11,586 bases of DNA from an uncultured Muribaculaceae bacterium (GCA_910587545.1 CAJUMI010000067.1:3065-14650), one strand, 5' to 3'. Positions 1 through 6,424 are shown, counted from the stretch's first letter. Numbers and translations: made by a program. Notes: generated by a model from the letters alone, not told the origin.

Positions 1-53
1 ATTTCACCTCTTTTGTTTTGGGGGAGGTCAACTCCCACGATTCTTACTGCCAT
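1..53 (-). CDS. rpsM: 30S ribosomal protein S13 (uS13), 5' end only
   Basis: Only the first 17 codons and two bases of the next are present; the gene runs off the left edge. They read MAVRIVGVDLPQNKRGE, the conserved N-terminus of bacterial S13, which in full binds the head of the 30S subunit and contacts the P-site tRNA and the B1 bridges to 50S. The ATG lies 37 bp after the rpmJ stop, in the usual rpmJ-rpsM order that opens the alpha operon. The leader is A/T-rich with no Shine-Dalgarno sequence. The short length limits the evidence, but sequence and context agree. Confidence 0.93.
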   Translation of the reverse strand, partial: MAVRIVGVDLPQNKRGE

Positions 54-90
54 AAATTACGTATTATTTTTTCTGCAAAAATAATAAAAA

Positions 91-207
91 TTATCCTTGA
101 CGTTGTTTGTACTTGGGGTTTTTCTTGTTAATCACGTAGAGACGTCCCTTACGACGGACAATCTTGCTGTCGGGGGTGCGTTTTTTGATTGAAGCTCTGA
201 CTTTCAT
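91..207 (-). CDS. rpmJ: 50S ribosomal protein L36 (bL36), zinc-free form
   Basis: This 38-residue ORF starts MKVRASIKKRTPDSK and ends KYKQRQG, matching both conserved ends of L36, a small protein bound to 23S rRNA near the GTPase-associated region. The zinc-ribbon form of L36 carries three Cys and one His. Here the Cys-x-x-Cys site reads RTPDS, and the second half (VINKKNPKY) has neither Cys nor His, so no zinc can be held. This is the 'C-' paralogue type, and it is the only L36 gene in the window. It sits between infA and rpsM, 26 bp after infA, in the standard order. There is no Shine-Dalgarno sequence. Confidence 0.95.
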   Translation of the reverse strand: MKVRASIKKRTPDSKIVRRKGRLYVINKKNPKYKQRQG

Positions 208-233
208 ATCTTTTAGTAGTTTTTGATTTTAGA

Positions 234-452
234 TTACTTGTAACGGAATGCAATCCGGCCTTTGGAAAGGTCGTAGGGCGACATTTCGACGCGCACCTTA
301 TCGCCGGGCAGGATCTTGATGTAGTGCATGCGCATCTTGCCGGAGATATGAGCCGTGATTTCGTGGCCGTTTTCGAGTTCGACGCGGAACATGGCGTTGG
401 ATAGTGCCTCGACGATAGTTCCGTCCTGTTCGATTGCTGCTTGTTTTGCCAT
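234..452 (-). CDS. infA: Translation initiation factor IF-1
   Basis: IF-1 is a single-domain OB-fold protein that occupies the A site of the 30S subunit during initiation and helps IF-2 and IF-3 select initiator tRNA. The 72-residue protein has the full family length and the hallmark blocks: MFRVELENGHEITAHISGKM (residues 21-40), ILPGDKVRVE (47-56) and a YDLSKGRI segment near 59-66. The ATG start gives the canonical MAKQ-type N-terminus. It begins 9 bp after the map stop and is followed by rpmJ, an order common outside Gammaproteobacteria, where infA is usually unlinked. No Shine-Dalgarno sequence precedes it. Confidence 0.97.
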   Translation of the reverse strand: MAKQAAIEQDGTIVEALSNAMFRVELENGHEITAHISGKMRMHYIKILPGDKVRVEMSPYDLSKGRIAFRYK

Positions 453-461
453 ATTATCGGG

Positions 462-1244
462 TTAAATAAATCTATCTTTTAATACCTCCTGAATATAGTC
501 GAAGGTTGTGAGTATCTCGACATGGTCGTCGGTTACGGCAAGCGTGTGCTCGTAGTGAGCCGATGGCTTGCGGTCTTTGGTGCGGCATGTCCAGCCGTCC
601 CGCTCGATGACGATGTTGCGGCTGCCCATGTTGATCATGGGCTCTATGCATATACACATGCCGTTGCGGATTACCGATCCCGTGCCACGGCGTCCGTAGT
701 TAGGCACTTCGGGCGCTTCGTGCATGCTGCGACCGATGCCGTGGCCGCACATTTCGCGAACGACGGAGTAACCGCGGTGTTCGCAATAGGTCTGTACGGC
801 ATTGGCGATGTCGCCGATGCGGTGACCAGGGCGGCAGGTCTCGATTCCGATGTAAAGCGACTCTTTGGTTGTCTTGCAGAGATCCATAAGCATGGGATCG
901 ATGTCGCCGACGGCAAATGTATAACATGTGTCACCCATGAAGCCGTCTTTTTCGACAACGGTGTCAACTCCGATGATATCGCCTTCGCGAAGAGCGTAGT
1001 TGGACGGAAAGCCGTGAACGACAGTCTCGTTGACTTCGATGCACAGAGTGCCGGGAAAGCCTTCATATCCGAGACAAGCGGGCCGACCGCCATTGTCGCG
1101 AATAAATTCGCGGGCAATGGCGTCGAGCTTGAGTGTCGTCACACCGGGAGTGATCCAACGGGCCACTTCGCCGAGAGTGCGGCTGACCAGAATGGCAGCC
1201 TCACGCATGCGTTCGATTTCTTCCGGAGTTTTCAGATAGATCAT
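462..1244 (-). CDS. map: Type I methionine aminopeptidase
   Basis: The enzyme removes the initiator methionine from nascent proteins when the second residue is small, acting at the ribosome exit tunnel. All five metal ligands of the pita-bread fold are visible: D94 (in GVDTVVEKDG), D105 (GFMGDTC), H168 (CGHGIGR), E201 (CIEPMIN) and E232 (HYEHTLAV). Also present are H77 in VVHGFP and H175 in SMHEAPEVP, which match the substrate-side histidines of E. coli MetAP. At 260 residues it is a normal type Ia enzyme without the N-terminal zinc-finger extension seen in some homologues. It lies 33 bp after secY and 9 bp before infA, so it is probably co-transcribed with the ribosomal genes whose products it trims. 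Confidence 0.97.
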   Translation of the reverse strand: MIYLKTPEEIERMREAAILVSRTLGEVARWITPGVTTLKLDAIAREFIRDNGGRPACLGYEGFPGTLCIEVNETVVHGFPSNYALREGDIIGVDTVVEKDGFMGDTCYTFAVGDIDPMLMDLCKTTKESLYIGIETCRPGHRIGDIANAVQTYCEHRGYSVVREMCGHGIGRSMHEAPEVPNYGRRGTGSVIRNGMCICIEPMINMGSRNIVIERDGWTCRTKDRKPSAHYEHTLAVTDDHVEILTTFDYIQEVLKDRFI

Positions 1245-1277
1245 TATATTTGACTTAATAATGTAGCTTTTGCGTTA

Positions 1278-2627
1278 TCAATATGCCTGGCCTGTGGTGC
1301 GGCCTTTGATTTTGCCATCCTTCATGAGGCCGTCATAGTGATGCATCATCAGATGGGACTCAACCTGCTGGAGTGTGTCAAGAACAACACCTACCATGAT
1401 AAGGAGCGATGTGCCGCCGAAGAACTGCGCGAAGTTCTGGCTGATGCCGAAGAAGCGGGCAAAGGCGGGCAGGATCGCTACGATACCGAGGAAGAGTGAT
1501 CCGGGGAGTGTGATGCGCGACATGATGGCGTCGAGATATTCGGCTGTTTTCTTGCCGGGCTTTACGCCGGGGATGAAGCCGTTGTTGCGTTTGAGGTTCT
1601 CGGCCATGTCGGTGGGACGCACTGTGATGGCTGTGTAGAAGTAGGTGAACGCAACGATCAAGATGAAGAATATGATGTTATACCAGAAGCTGTTGATATC
1701 GGTAAATGCGTGGAGAAAGCCTGTCTCACCGCCGCGGTAACCGGCGATGGTCATCGGGATGAACATGATTGCCTGGGCAAAGATGATAGGCATTACTCCG
1801 GCTGCATTGACCTTGAGGGGGATGTACTGGCGTGCACCTCCATACTGGCGGTTGCCGACGATGCGCTTGGCATACTGTACGGGCACTTTGCGTGTGCCCT
1901 GCACGAGGAGAACGGCACCGACTGTGACGGCAAAGAGAAGGATGATCTCGACGATGAACATCACGAGGCCGCCCTGGCTACCGGATGTTCCGGGAAGACG
2001 GCTTGTAAACTCATAGAAGAGTGCTCCCGGGAGACGGGCGATGATACCTACGAGGATGATGAAGGAGATACCATTGCCAATGCCGCGGTCTGTGATGCGC
2101 TCGCCGAGCCACATGATGAACATAGAGCCGGCGGCGAGGATAATCGTCAGGTAGATATATGTCCATAATCCTAAGGCCATGACGTGGGCGTTGGCCGCGT
2201 TGTTGACCGTAAGCTGCAGGTTGGCGAGGTAGGCCGGGGCCTGCATGCAGAGAATAAGGACGGTAAGATAACGCGTGTACTGATTGAGTTTCTGACGGCC
2301 GCTTTCGCCTTCGCGCTGCATCTTCTGGAACGAGGGAAGAATCATGCCGCATAGCTGCACCACGATCGACGCGGTGATGTAGGGCATGATTCCCAGGGCG
2401 AAGATCGAAGCCTGAGAGAACGCGCCGCCTGAGAACATATCGAGGAGCTGCATCAGACCGCTCTTGTTGGTGAAACTGGCAAGAGCGTCGATATCAGAGG
2501 GAGAGATGCCGGGAAGCACGACGTAACACCCGAGTCGGTAAACGAGTACCAACAGGAGTGTCACGAGGATGCGTTTGCGGAGCTCTTCGATCGTCCAGAT
2601 ATTCTTAAAAGTTTGAACGAGACTCAT
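1278..2627 (-). CDS. secY: Protein translocase channel subunit SecY
   Basis: SecY forms the membrane pore of the Sec translocon with SecE and SecG; SecA or the translating ribosome drives substrates through it. The 449-residue protein shows the expected ten hydrophobic segments, the first near residues 19-39. A glycine- and serine-rich plug region falls around 56-78, followed by TM2. The signature WLGERITDRGIGNGISFII lies at 173-191. The basic cytosolic loops that dock the ribosome and SecA are at about 245-273 (GTRKVPVQYAKRIVG) and 342-365 (FIPGVKPGKKTAEYLD). The C-tail ends in HHYDGLMKDGKIKGR. Start and length are normal. It begins 5 bp after rplO, the usual end of the spc group. Confidence 0.98.
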   Translation of the reverse strand: MSLVQTFKNIWTIEELRKRILVTLLLVLVYRLGCYVVLPGISPSDIDALASFTNKSGLMQLLDMFSGGAFSQASIFALGIMPYITASIVVQLCGMILPSFQKMQREGESGRQKLNQYTRYLTVLILCMQAPAYLANLQLTVNNAANAHVMALGLWTYIYLTIILAAGSMFIMWLGERITDRGIGNGISFIILVGIIARLPGALFYEFTSRLPGTSGSQGGLVMFIVEIILLFAVTVGAVLLVQGTRKVPVQYAKRIVGNRQYGGARQYIPLKVNAAGVMPIIFAQAIMFIPMTIAGYRGGETGFLHAFTDINSFWYNIIFFILIVAFTYFYTAITVRPTDMAENLKRNNGFIPGVKPGKKTAEYLDAIMSRITLPGSLFLGIVAILPAFARFFGISQNFAQFFGGTSLLIMVGVVLDTLQQVESHLMMHHYDGLMKDGKIKGRTTGQAY

Positions 2628-2632
2628 TATAA

Positions 2633-3079
2633 TCAGATTTTATTGATTGAGCCGCCTGCGGCTTCGATAGCTGCCTGTGCTGCGGCCGAGAAGGCGTTGG
2701 CCTCTACAGCGAGCGCACGTTTAACCGAGCCGTTGGCAAGGATCTTGACGAGCTGGTTGCGGTTGATGTAACCTGCAGCGCGCAACTCGTCGATGCCGAC
2801 TTTCTGAAGGTTTTTAGCTTCAGCGAGTGCGTCAATAAGGTCAAGATTGATAGCTTTGTATTCGACACGGTTGATGTTTTTGAAACCGAATTTGGGAAGA
2901 CGGCGCTGAAGGGGCATCTGACCGCCTTCGAAACCGATCTTGCGAGAATAACCGGAGCGTGATTTCGCGCCTTTGTGGCCGCGGGTTGATGTGCCACCTT
3001 TTCCGGAACCGGGGCCGCGACCGATACGAGTTTTGCGTTTAACGGATCCTACGGCAGGCTGTAAATTACTTAAATCCAT
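2633..3079 (-). CDS. rplO: 50S ribosomal protein L15 (uL15)
   Basis: L15 is a late-assembling 50S protein with a long basic N-terminal extension that threads into 23S rRNA. The 148-residue product has that extension (RIGRGPGSGKGGTSTRGHKG, about 18-37), then GGQMPLQRRLPKFGF (about 52-66), and a globular C-terminal domain ending in an alanine-rich helix and GGSINKI. Length is typical. It lies between rpmD (15 bp upstream) and secY (5 bp downstream), the canonical rpmD-rplO-secY order, with an ATG start and no Shine-Dalgarno sequence. Confidence 0.98.
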   Translation of the reverse strand: MDLSNLQPAVGSVKRKTRIGRGPGSGKGGTSTRGHKGAKSRSGYSRKIGFEGGQMPLQRRLPKFGFKNINRVEYKAINLDLIDALAEAKNLQKVGIDELRAAGYINRNQLVKILANGSVKRALAVEANAFSAAAQAAIEAAGGSINKI

Positions 3080-3094
3080 AGTTATTGTGAAATA

Positions 3095-3274
3095 TTAAGC
3101 GTTGGTCACTTGAACCAAATGACGAACTTTGTTAACCATTCCGATCACAGAGGGTGTGTCTTCTTTGACCACAGTGTGATTCATTTTCTTGAGGCCGAGG
3201 GCGTCGAGAGTGCGTTTCTGCACTGCAGGACAGTTGATACGGCTCTTTATCTGGGTGATTTTAATCTTAGCCAT
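3095..3274 (-). CDS. rpmD: 50S ribosomal protein L30 (uL30)
   Basis: This 59-residue ORF is easily missed because of its size. It reads MAKIKITQIKSRINCPAVQK, then RTLDALGLKKMNHTV, then SVIGMVNKVRHLVQV. That is the whole compact L30 fold: a strand with the basic SxI segment, a helix starting RTLDALGL, and the C-terminal GMVNKVRHLV strand-helix. L30 binds 23S rRNA near the 5S rRNA side of the 50S subunit. The ATG is 20 bp after rpsE and the stop is 15 bp before rplO, the standard position. It has a normal bacterial length and no zinc site. Confidence 0.97.
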   Translation of the reverse strand: MAKIKITQIKSRINCPAVQKRTLDALGLKKMNHTVVKEDTPSVIGMVNKVRHLVQVTNA

Positions 3275-3294
3275 TGTGAAATTGTCGTTAAGGG

Positions 3295-3813
3295 TTAGCC
3301 TTTGAATACTTGTTCGACAGATACACCGCGATTCTGGGCGATAGTTGCGGGCGAGCGCATTTCGTCGAGAGCGGCGATTGTGGCTTTAACAAGGTTGTGG
3401 GGGTTTGACGATCCCTTTGATTTGGCGAGCACGTCAGTAATGCCGACGCTTTCGAGCACGGCACGCATAGCGCCGCCGGCCTTCACACCTGTACCGTGAG
3501 AAGCGGGTTTGAGGATGATGCGAGAACCGCCGAACTTAGCGGCCTGTTCGTGGGGGATAGTGCCTTTGTGGACAGGAACCTTGATGAGGTTTTTCTTTGC
3601 AGCCTCAACGCCTTTTGCGATGGCAGCCTGCACTTCGTTAGCCTTGCCGAGGCCCCAGCCTACGATGCCGTTTTCATTACCGACGACTACGATAGCAGCG
3701 AAAGTGAATGTACGACCGCCCTTGGTAACCTTGGTAACGCGGTTGATAGCAACGAGACGATCTTTAAGCTCGAGATCGTTTGTGGTCTTAACTCTGTTGT
3801 TTCTTTTTGCCAT
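3295..3813 (-). CDS. rpsE: 30S ribosomal protein S5 (uS5)
   Basis: S5 sits at the mRNA entry side of the 30S subunit and affects decoding fidelity. The 172-residue protein has an N-terminal double-stranded-RNA-binding-like domain with VTKVTKGGRTFTF (about 27-39), VVGNENGIVGWGLGKANEV (43-61), and a C-terminal domain with HGTGVKAGGAMRAVLE. The KGGR loop at 31-34 corresponds to the spectinomycin-resistance loop of E. coli S5, and no loop change is seen. I chose the ATG at 3813 (MAKRNNRVK), not the in-frame TTG two codons upstream, because MAKRN matches the family N-terminus. It starts 6 bp after rplR. Confidence 0.98.
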   Translation of the reverse strand: MAKRNNRVKTTNDLELKDRLVAINRVTKVTKGGRTFTFAAIVVVGNENGIVGWGLGKANEVQAAIAKGVEAAKKNLIKVPVHKGTIPHEQAAKFGGSRIILKPASHGTGVKAGGAMRAVLESVGITDVLAKSKGSSNPHNLVKATIAALDEMRSPATIAQNRGVSVEQVFKG

Positions 3814-3819
3814 GATCAA

Positions 3820-4161
3820 TTAGAATTTAAGTCCGCCGTTGCGTGCAGCATCAGCCAACGATTTAACACGACCGTGGAAGAGGTATCCGTTGCGGTCAAA
3901 AACAACTTCAGTGATTCCGGCTTCGAGCGCTTTCTTGGCGATAGCTTCTCCAACCTTGGCAGCGATTTCAGATTTTGTGCCTTCGGCGATGCCTTTAGAG
4001 GAAGTTGCCACGAGGGTAACACCTGCGAGGTCGTCGATAAGCTGAACGTAGATCTGCTTGTTGCTGCGGAAGACTGTCATGCGCGGACGGGCTGCGGTAC
4101 CGGAGATTTTACCGCGGATGCGAGTCTTGATTTTGTTTCTTCTTTGTATCTTAGATATCAT
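3820..4161 (-). CDS. rplR: 50S ribosomal protein L18 (uL18)
   Basis: L18 binds 5S rRNA and, with L5, anchors it in the central protuberance. The 113-residue protein has a basic N-terminal tail (IQRRNKIKTRIRGKISG), then PRMTVFRSNKQIYVQLID, and ends with the family signature FDRNGYLFHGRVKSLADAAR followed by NGGLKF. Length and motifs are typical. It lies between rplF (13 bp upstream) and rpsE (6 bp downstream), as expected in the spc group. Confidence 0.98.
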   Translation of the reverse strand: MISKIQRRNKIKTRIRGKISGTAARPRMTVFRSNKQIYVQLIDDLAGVTLVATSSKGIAEGTKSEIAAKVGEAIAKKALEAGITEVVFDRNGYLFHGRVKSLADAARNGGLKF

Positions 4162-4174
4162 GATTTGATCTTAT

Positions 4175-4735
4175 TTATTTGGCACCAGCCGATTTACCAG
4201 ATTTACGACGAATAACTTCGCCAACAAACTTGATACCTTTGCCTTTGTAAGGCTCGGGCTTGCGGAGTGAGCGTATCTTTGCGCACACCTGACCGAGGAG
4301 CTGCTTGTCATCGCTTTCGAGGATGATGAGCGGGTTCTTGTTACGCTCGGTCTTAGCTTCGACCTTAACTTCGGGCGGAAGTTTGATATATATTGCGTGA
4401 GAGAAGCCGAGCGATAGTTCGAGCACCTGACCGGTTGCTGTCGCGCGGTAACCTACGCCTACTAATTCCATTTCCTTGCGATAGCCTTCCGACACACCGA
4501 CAACCATGTTGTGGATGAGTGCGCGATAGAGACCGTGCTGGGCGCGGTGTTCGCGGTCGTCAGAGGGACGTGTCACTACTACGTGGCCGTCTTCGACAGC
4601 AACGTGGAGATCGGGGTTGACGGTCTGCTGAAGTGTGCCTTTGGGGCCTTTCACTGTTACGGTGTTGGTCTTGTCATCAACCTTAACTTCTACTCCTTTG
4701 GGGAGTGCGATGGGGGCTTTACCTATTCTTGACAT
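4175..4735 (-). CDS. rplF: 50S ribosomal protein L6 (uL6)
   Basis: L6 binds the sarcin-ricin region of 23S rRNA at the base of the L7/L12 stalk and is needed for late 50S assembly. The 186-residue protein shows the two tandem L6 folds: MSRIGKAPIALPKGVEV at the N-terminus, VGVGYRA at about 92-98, and the C-terminal signature RKPEPYKGKGI (about 158-168) followed by EVIRRKSGKSAGAK. Unlike nearly all its neighbours, its ATG is preceded by a strong AAGGAGG Shine-Dalgarno sequence with 9-nt spacing, which also fixes the start. The rpsH stop lies 22 bp upstream. Confidence 0.98.
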   Translation of the reverse strand: MSRIGKAPIALPKGVEVKVDDKTNTVTVKGPKGTLQQTVNPDLHVAVEDGHVVVTRPSDDREHRAQHGLYRALIHNMVVGVSEGYRKEMELVGVGYRATATGQVLELSLGFSHAIYIKLPPEVKVEAKTERNKNPLIILESDDKQLLGQVCAKIRSLRKPEPYKGKGIKFVGEVIRRKSGKSAGAK

Positions 4736-4744
4736 ATCTTATTT

Positions 4745-4751
4745 CCTCCTT
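4745..4751 (-). promoter_or_regulatory. Strong Shine-Dalgarno sequence of rplF
   Basis: On the minus strand this reads AAGGAGG, a seven-base match to the complement of the 16S rRNA 3' tail. Nine nucleotides separate the last G from the rplF ATG. Almost every other start in this window has only an A/T-rich leader, so the site is exceptional here. It is identical in core and spacing to the site before rplW. Confidence 0.85.
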
Positions 4752-4757
4752 GGTTGA

Positions 4758-5156
4758 TTAGTAAACATAACAGAGCACTTCGCCGCCGATCTTGAGGTCG
4801 GCTGCTTTTTTGTTTGTCATCACGCCTTTCGAGGTCGAAAGGATTGCGATGCCAAGACCGTTGAGAACTCGGGGCATATCTTTGTAGCCAGTGTACTGGC
4901 GGAGACCGGGACGCGAAACGCGCTTGAGGTCTTTGATAGCGTTGACACGATCAACGGGATCGTACTTGAGCGCGATCTTGATAGTGCCTGCGGGGGTTTC
5001 ACCCTCTATAAACTTGTAGTTAAGAATATAGCCTTGTTCAAAAAGAATCTTAGTGATTTCTTTTTTCAAGTTTGAGGCAGGAACCTCTACCACGCGGTGG
5101 TTGGCTTTGATTGCGTTCCTCAATCTTGTGAGATAATCTGCTATTGGATCAGTCAT
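4758..5156 (-). CDS. rpsH: 30S ribosomal protein S8 (uS8)
   Basis: S8 is a primary binder of the central domain of 16S rRNA (helix 21). In E. coli it also represses the spc operon by binding its mRNA. The 132-residue protein begins MTDPIADYLTRLRNA, has RPGLRQYTGYKDMPRVLNGL at 82-101, and carries the invariant rRNA-contact block STSKGVMT at 107-114 followed by GGEVLCYVY. These are diagnostic. The gene is separated from rpsN by 106 bp, by far the largest gap in the window, which may hold a control element. No Shine-Dalgarno sequence is present. Confidence 0.98.
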   Translation of the reverse strand: MTDPIADYLTRLRNAIKANHRVVEVPASNLKKEITKILFEQGYILNYKFIEGETPAGTIKIALKYDPVDRVNAIKDLKRVSRPGLRQYTGYKDMPRVLNGLGIAILSTSKGVMTNKKAADLKIGGEVLCYVY

Positions 5157-5262
5157 TTTGATTTTTGTTTAAATTGATTGGGCATTCCCAACAATATTTA
5201 ATACTCTCTGGGTTGATGTTTGATGATCATCGATCAATGTGAAAGCAAACGGGGAGAGATAT
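5157..5262 (-). other. 106-bp intergenic leader of rpsH with inverted repeats
   Basis: This is the only sizeable non-coding gap in the operon. Reading on the minus strand, it holds an inverted-repeat patch (about 5213-5237) with the perfect palindrome GATGATCATC. Downstream is a short hairpin (5177-5192) with arms TTGGG and CCCAA, one extra G-U pair and an AATG loop, ending 20 nt before the rpsH ATG. The remainder is A/T-rich. There is no U-tract after the hairpin as a rho-independent terminator would require, and no clear -33/-7 Bacteroidota promoter pair. A role in translational or transcript control of rpsH and later genes is inferred, not shown. Confidence 0.4.
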
Positions 5263-5541
5263 TTACCAGCTTGCTTTCTTTACGCCGGGGATAAGGCCGG
5301 CAGAAGCCATCTCGCGGAACTGGATGCGCGAAAGACCGAACTGACGCATAAATCCTTTGGGACGACCGGTGATCGAGCAGCGGTTGTGGAGACGGATGTA
5401 TGATGCGTTTTTCGGGATGCGCTGGAGAGCCTGGTATGCTTCGTAGTCGCCGGCGGCTTTGAGAGCGGCTTTCTTTTCGGCGTACTTGGCAACGAGCTTG
5501 GCTCTTTTGACCTCGCGGGCCTTCATTGATTCTTTTGCCAT
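5263..5541 (-). CDS. rpsN: 30S ribosomal protein S14 (uS14), zinc-free form
   Basis: S14 assembles late into the 30S head, next to S3 and S10. The 92-residue product starts MAKESMKAREVKRAKL and has the family signature LHNRCSITGRPKGFMRQFGLSR split over residues 51-72, then FREMASAGLIPGVKKASW. The long form with a single Cys (C55) and no paired Cys-x-x-Cys motifs marks it as the zinc-independent 'C-' type, in contrast to the roughly 61-residue zinc form. It lies 20 bp after rplE. An in-frame Met at residue 6 is a less likely start because MAKESMK is the common Bacteroidota N-terminus. Confidence 0.97.
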   Translation of the reverse strand: MAKESMKAREVKRAKLVAKYAEKKAALKAAGDYEAYQALQRIPKNASYIRLHNRCSITGRPKGFMRQFGLSRIQFREMASAGLIPGVKKASW

Positions 5542-5561
5542 ATCGAAAAATGTATCGTTAA

Positions 5562-6107
5562 TTAGTTTTTAGCGTTTTTAAAGGGAAGACCGAAATGCTT
5601 GAGCAACGCGTATCCTTCTTCGTCGGTATTAGCTGAAGTCACGAATGTGATGTTCATACCGAGGAGCTTATTGATGGCGTCGATGTTGATTTCGGGGAAG
5701 ATGATCTGCTCTGTGATGCCGAGGGTGTAGTTGCCGCGGCCATCGAGCTTGCCTTCGATGCCTTTGAAGTCACGGATACGGGGAAGAGCGACACGGATGA
5801 GACGCTCGAGGAATTCGTACATGCGGTCGCGGCGGAGAGTCACCATAACGCCGACGGGCATTTTTTTACGAAGTTTGAAGTTCGAGATGTCTTTTTTCGA
5901 AAGAGTGGCAACTGCTTTCTGGCCTGTGATGGCTGTGAGCTCGTTGATAGCGGTTTCGATGATCTTCTTGTCCTGAGTAGCTGCGCCAAGGCCCTGATTG
6001 ATTACAATCTTCTTGAGGCGGGGCACCTGCATCACTGTCTTGTAGTTGAATTCTTTTTCAAGAGCGGGGACAATGCGCTCTCTGTATTCTTTCTGCAGTG
6101 TAGTCAT
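5562..6107 (-). CDS. rplE: 50S ribosomal protein L5 (uL5)
   Basis: L5 binds 5S rRNA in the central protuberance and contacts the P-site tRNA and the 30S head. The 181-residue protein contains VPRLKKIVINQGLGAA (about 28-43), GQKAVATLSKKDISNFKLR, the MPVGVMVTLR strand, and DFKGIEGKLDGRGNYTLGI followed by EQIIFPEINID, all standard L5 blocks. Its ATG overlaps the last base of the rplX stop codon (TAATG), so translation of the two is probably coupled. A partial Shine-Dalgarno sequence (AGGAG) lies inside the end of rplX. Confidence 0.98.
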   Translation of the reverse strand: MTTLQKEYRERIVPALEKEFNYKTVMQVPRLKKIVINQGLGAATQDKKIIETAINELTAITGQKAVATLSKKDISNFKLRKKMPVGVMVTLRRDRMYEFLERLIRVALPRIRDFKGIEGKLDGRGNYTLGITEQIIFPEINIDAINKLLGMNITFVTSANTDEEGYALLKHFGLPFKNAKN

Positions 6108-6424
6108 TATTTGATCTCCTCTCCTGATTTTTTAGCGTAACGGACTTTCTTGCCATCTTCGATGCGGTGGCCTACACGTGTAGGTTTGCCTGTTTTGGGA
6201 TCGACAAGGGCAAGGTTCGAAATATGGATGGGAGCTTCCATCTTGATCAGACCGCCCTGGGGGTGCTTGGCACTGGGTTTAGCGGCCTTGGTGACGATGT
6301 TTACTCCTTCAACAATGGCTCTGAGCTTGTCTCTGTTGACAGAGAGCACACGGCCTTGTTTGCCGCGGTCATCGCCTGAAAGGACATATACGTTGTCGCC
6401 CTTTTTGATGTTTGTCTTTATCAT
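6107..6424 (-). CDS. rplX: 50S ribosomal protein L24 (uL24)
   Basis: L24 is an assembly-initiator protein that binds the 5' domain of 23S rRNA and lies near the polypeptide exit. The 105-residue protein carries a KOW motif at about 6-33 (IKKGDNVYVLSGDDRGKQGR), followed by EGVNIVTKAAKPSAKHPQGG and a basic C-terminal tail. Length and order are normal. Its stop codon shares one base with the rplE start. It lies 27 bp after rplN. Confidence 0.98.
   Translation of the reverse strand: MIKTNIKKGDNVYVLSGDDRGKQGRVLSVNRDKLRAIVEGVNIVTKAAKPSAKHPQGGLIKMEAPIHISNLALVDPKTGKPTRVGHRIEDGKKVRYAKKSGEEIK
6116..6120 (-). promoter_or_regulatory. Partial Shine-Dalgarno sequence of rplE, inside rplX
   Basis: The minus strand reads AGGAG eight nucleotides before the rplE ATG, within the last codons of rplX (SGEEIK). 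A five-base match in codons for Gly-Glu-Glu can arise by coding alone, so its role is uncertain. Confidence 0.4.

Noticed and set aside
76..83. TATTTTTG on the minus strand as a -7 promoter box for rpsM
   Set aside because: It matches TAnnTTTG, but no TTTG is found 19-21 bp upstream. A/T-rich gaps give such matches by chance.
81..94. ATAAT-AAAA-ATTAT inverted repeat at the rpmJ stop as a terminator
   Set aside because: The stem is five A-T pairs only, with no GC content, and the operon continues directly into rpsM.
522..1253. 243-codon open frame on the plus strand opposite map
   Set aside because: It lies wholly antisense to a gene with all its catalytic residues intact. It has no family resemblance and no start context, and such frames arise from codon bias on the opposite strand.
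3496..4215. 239-codon plus-strand open frame across rpsE, rplR and the end of rplF
   Set aside because: It is antisense to three well-conserved ribosomal genes and crosses their boundaries, with no recognisable domain. Codon-bias shadow is the simplest explanation.
5177..5192. TTGGG/CCCAA hairpin as a rho-independent terminator
   Set aside because: The stem is only five or six pairs and no U-tract follows on the minus strand; essential genes lie downstream.
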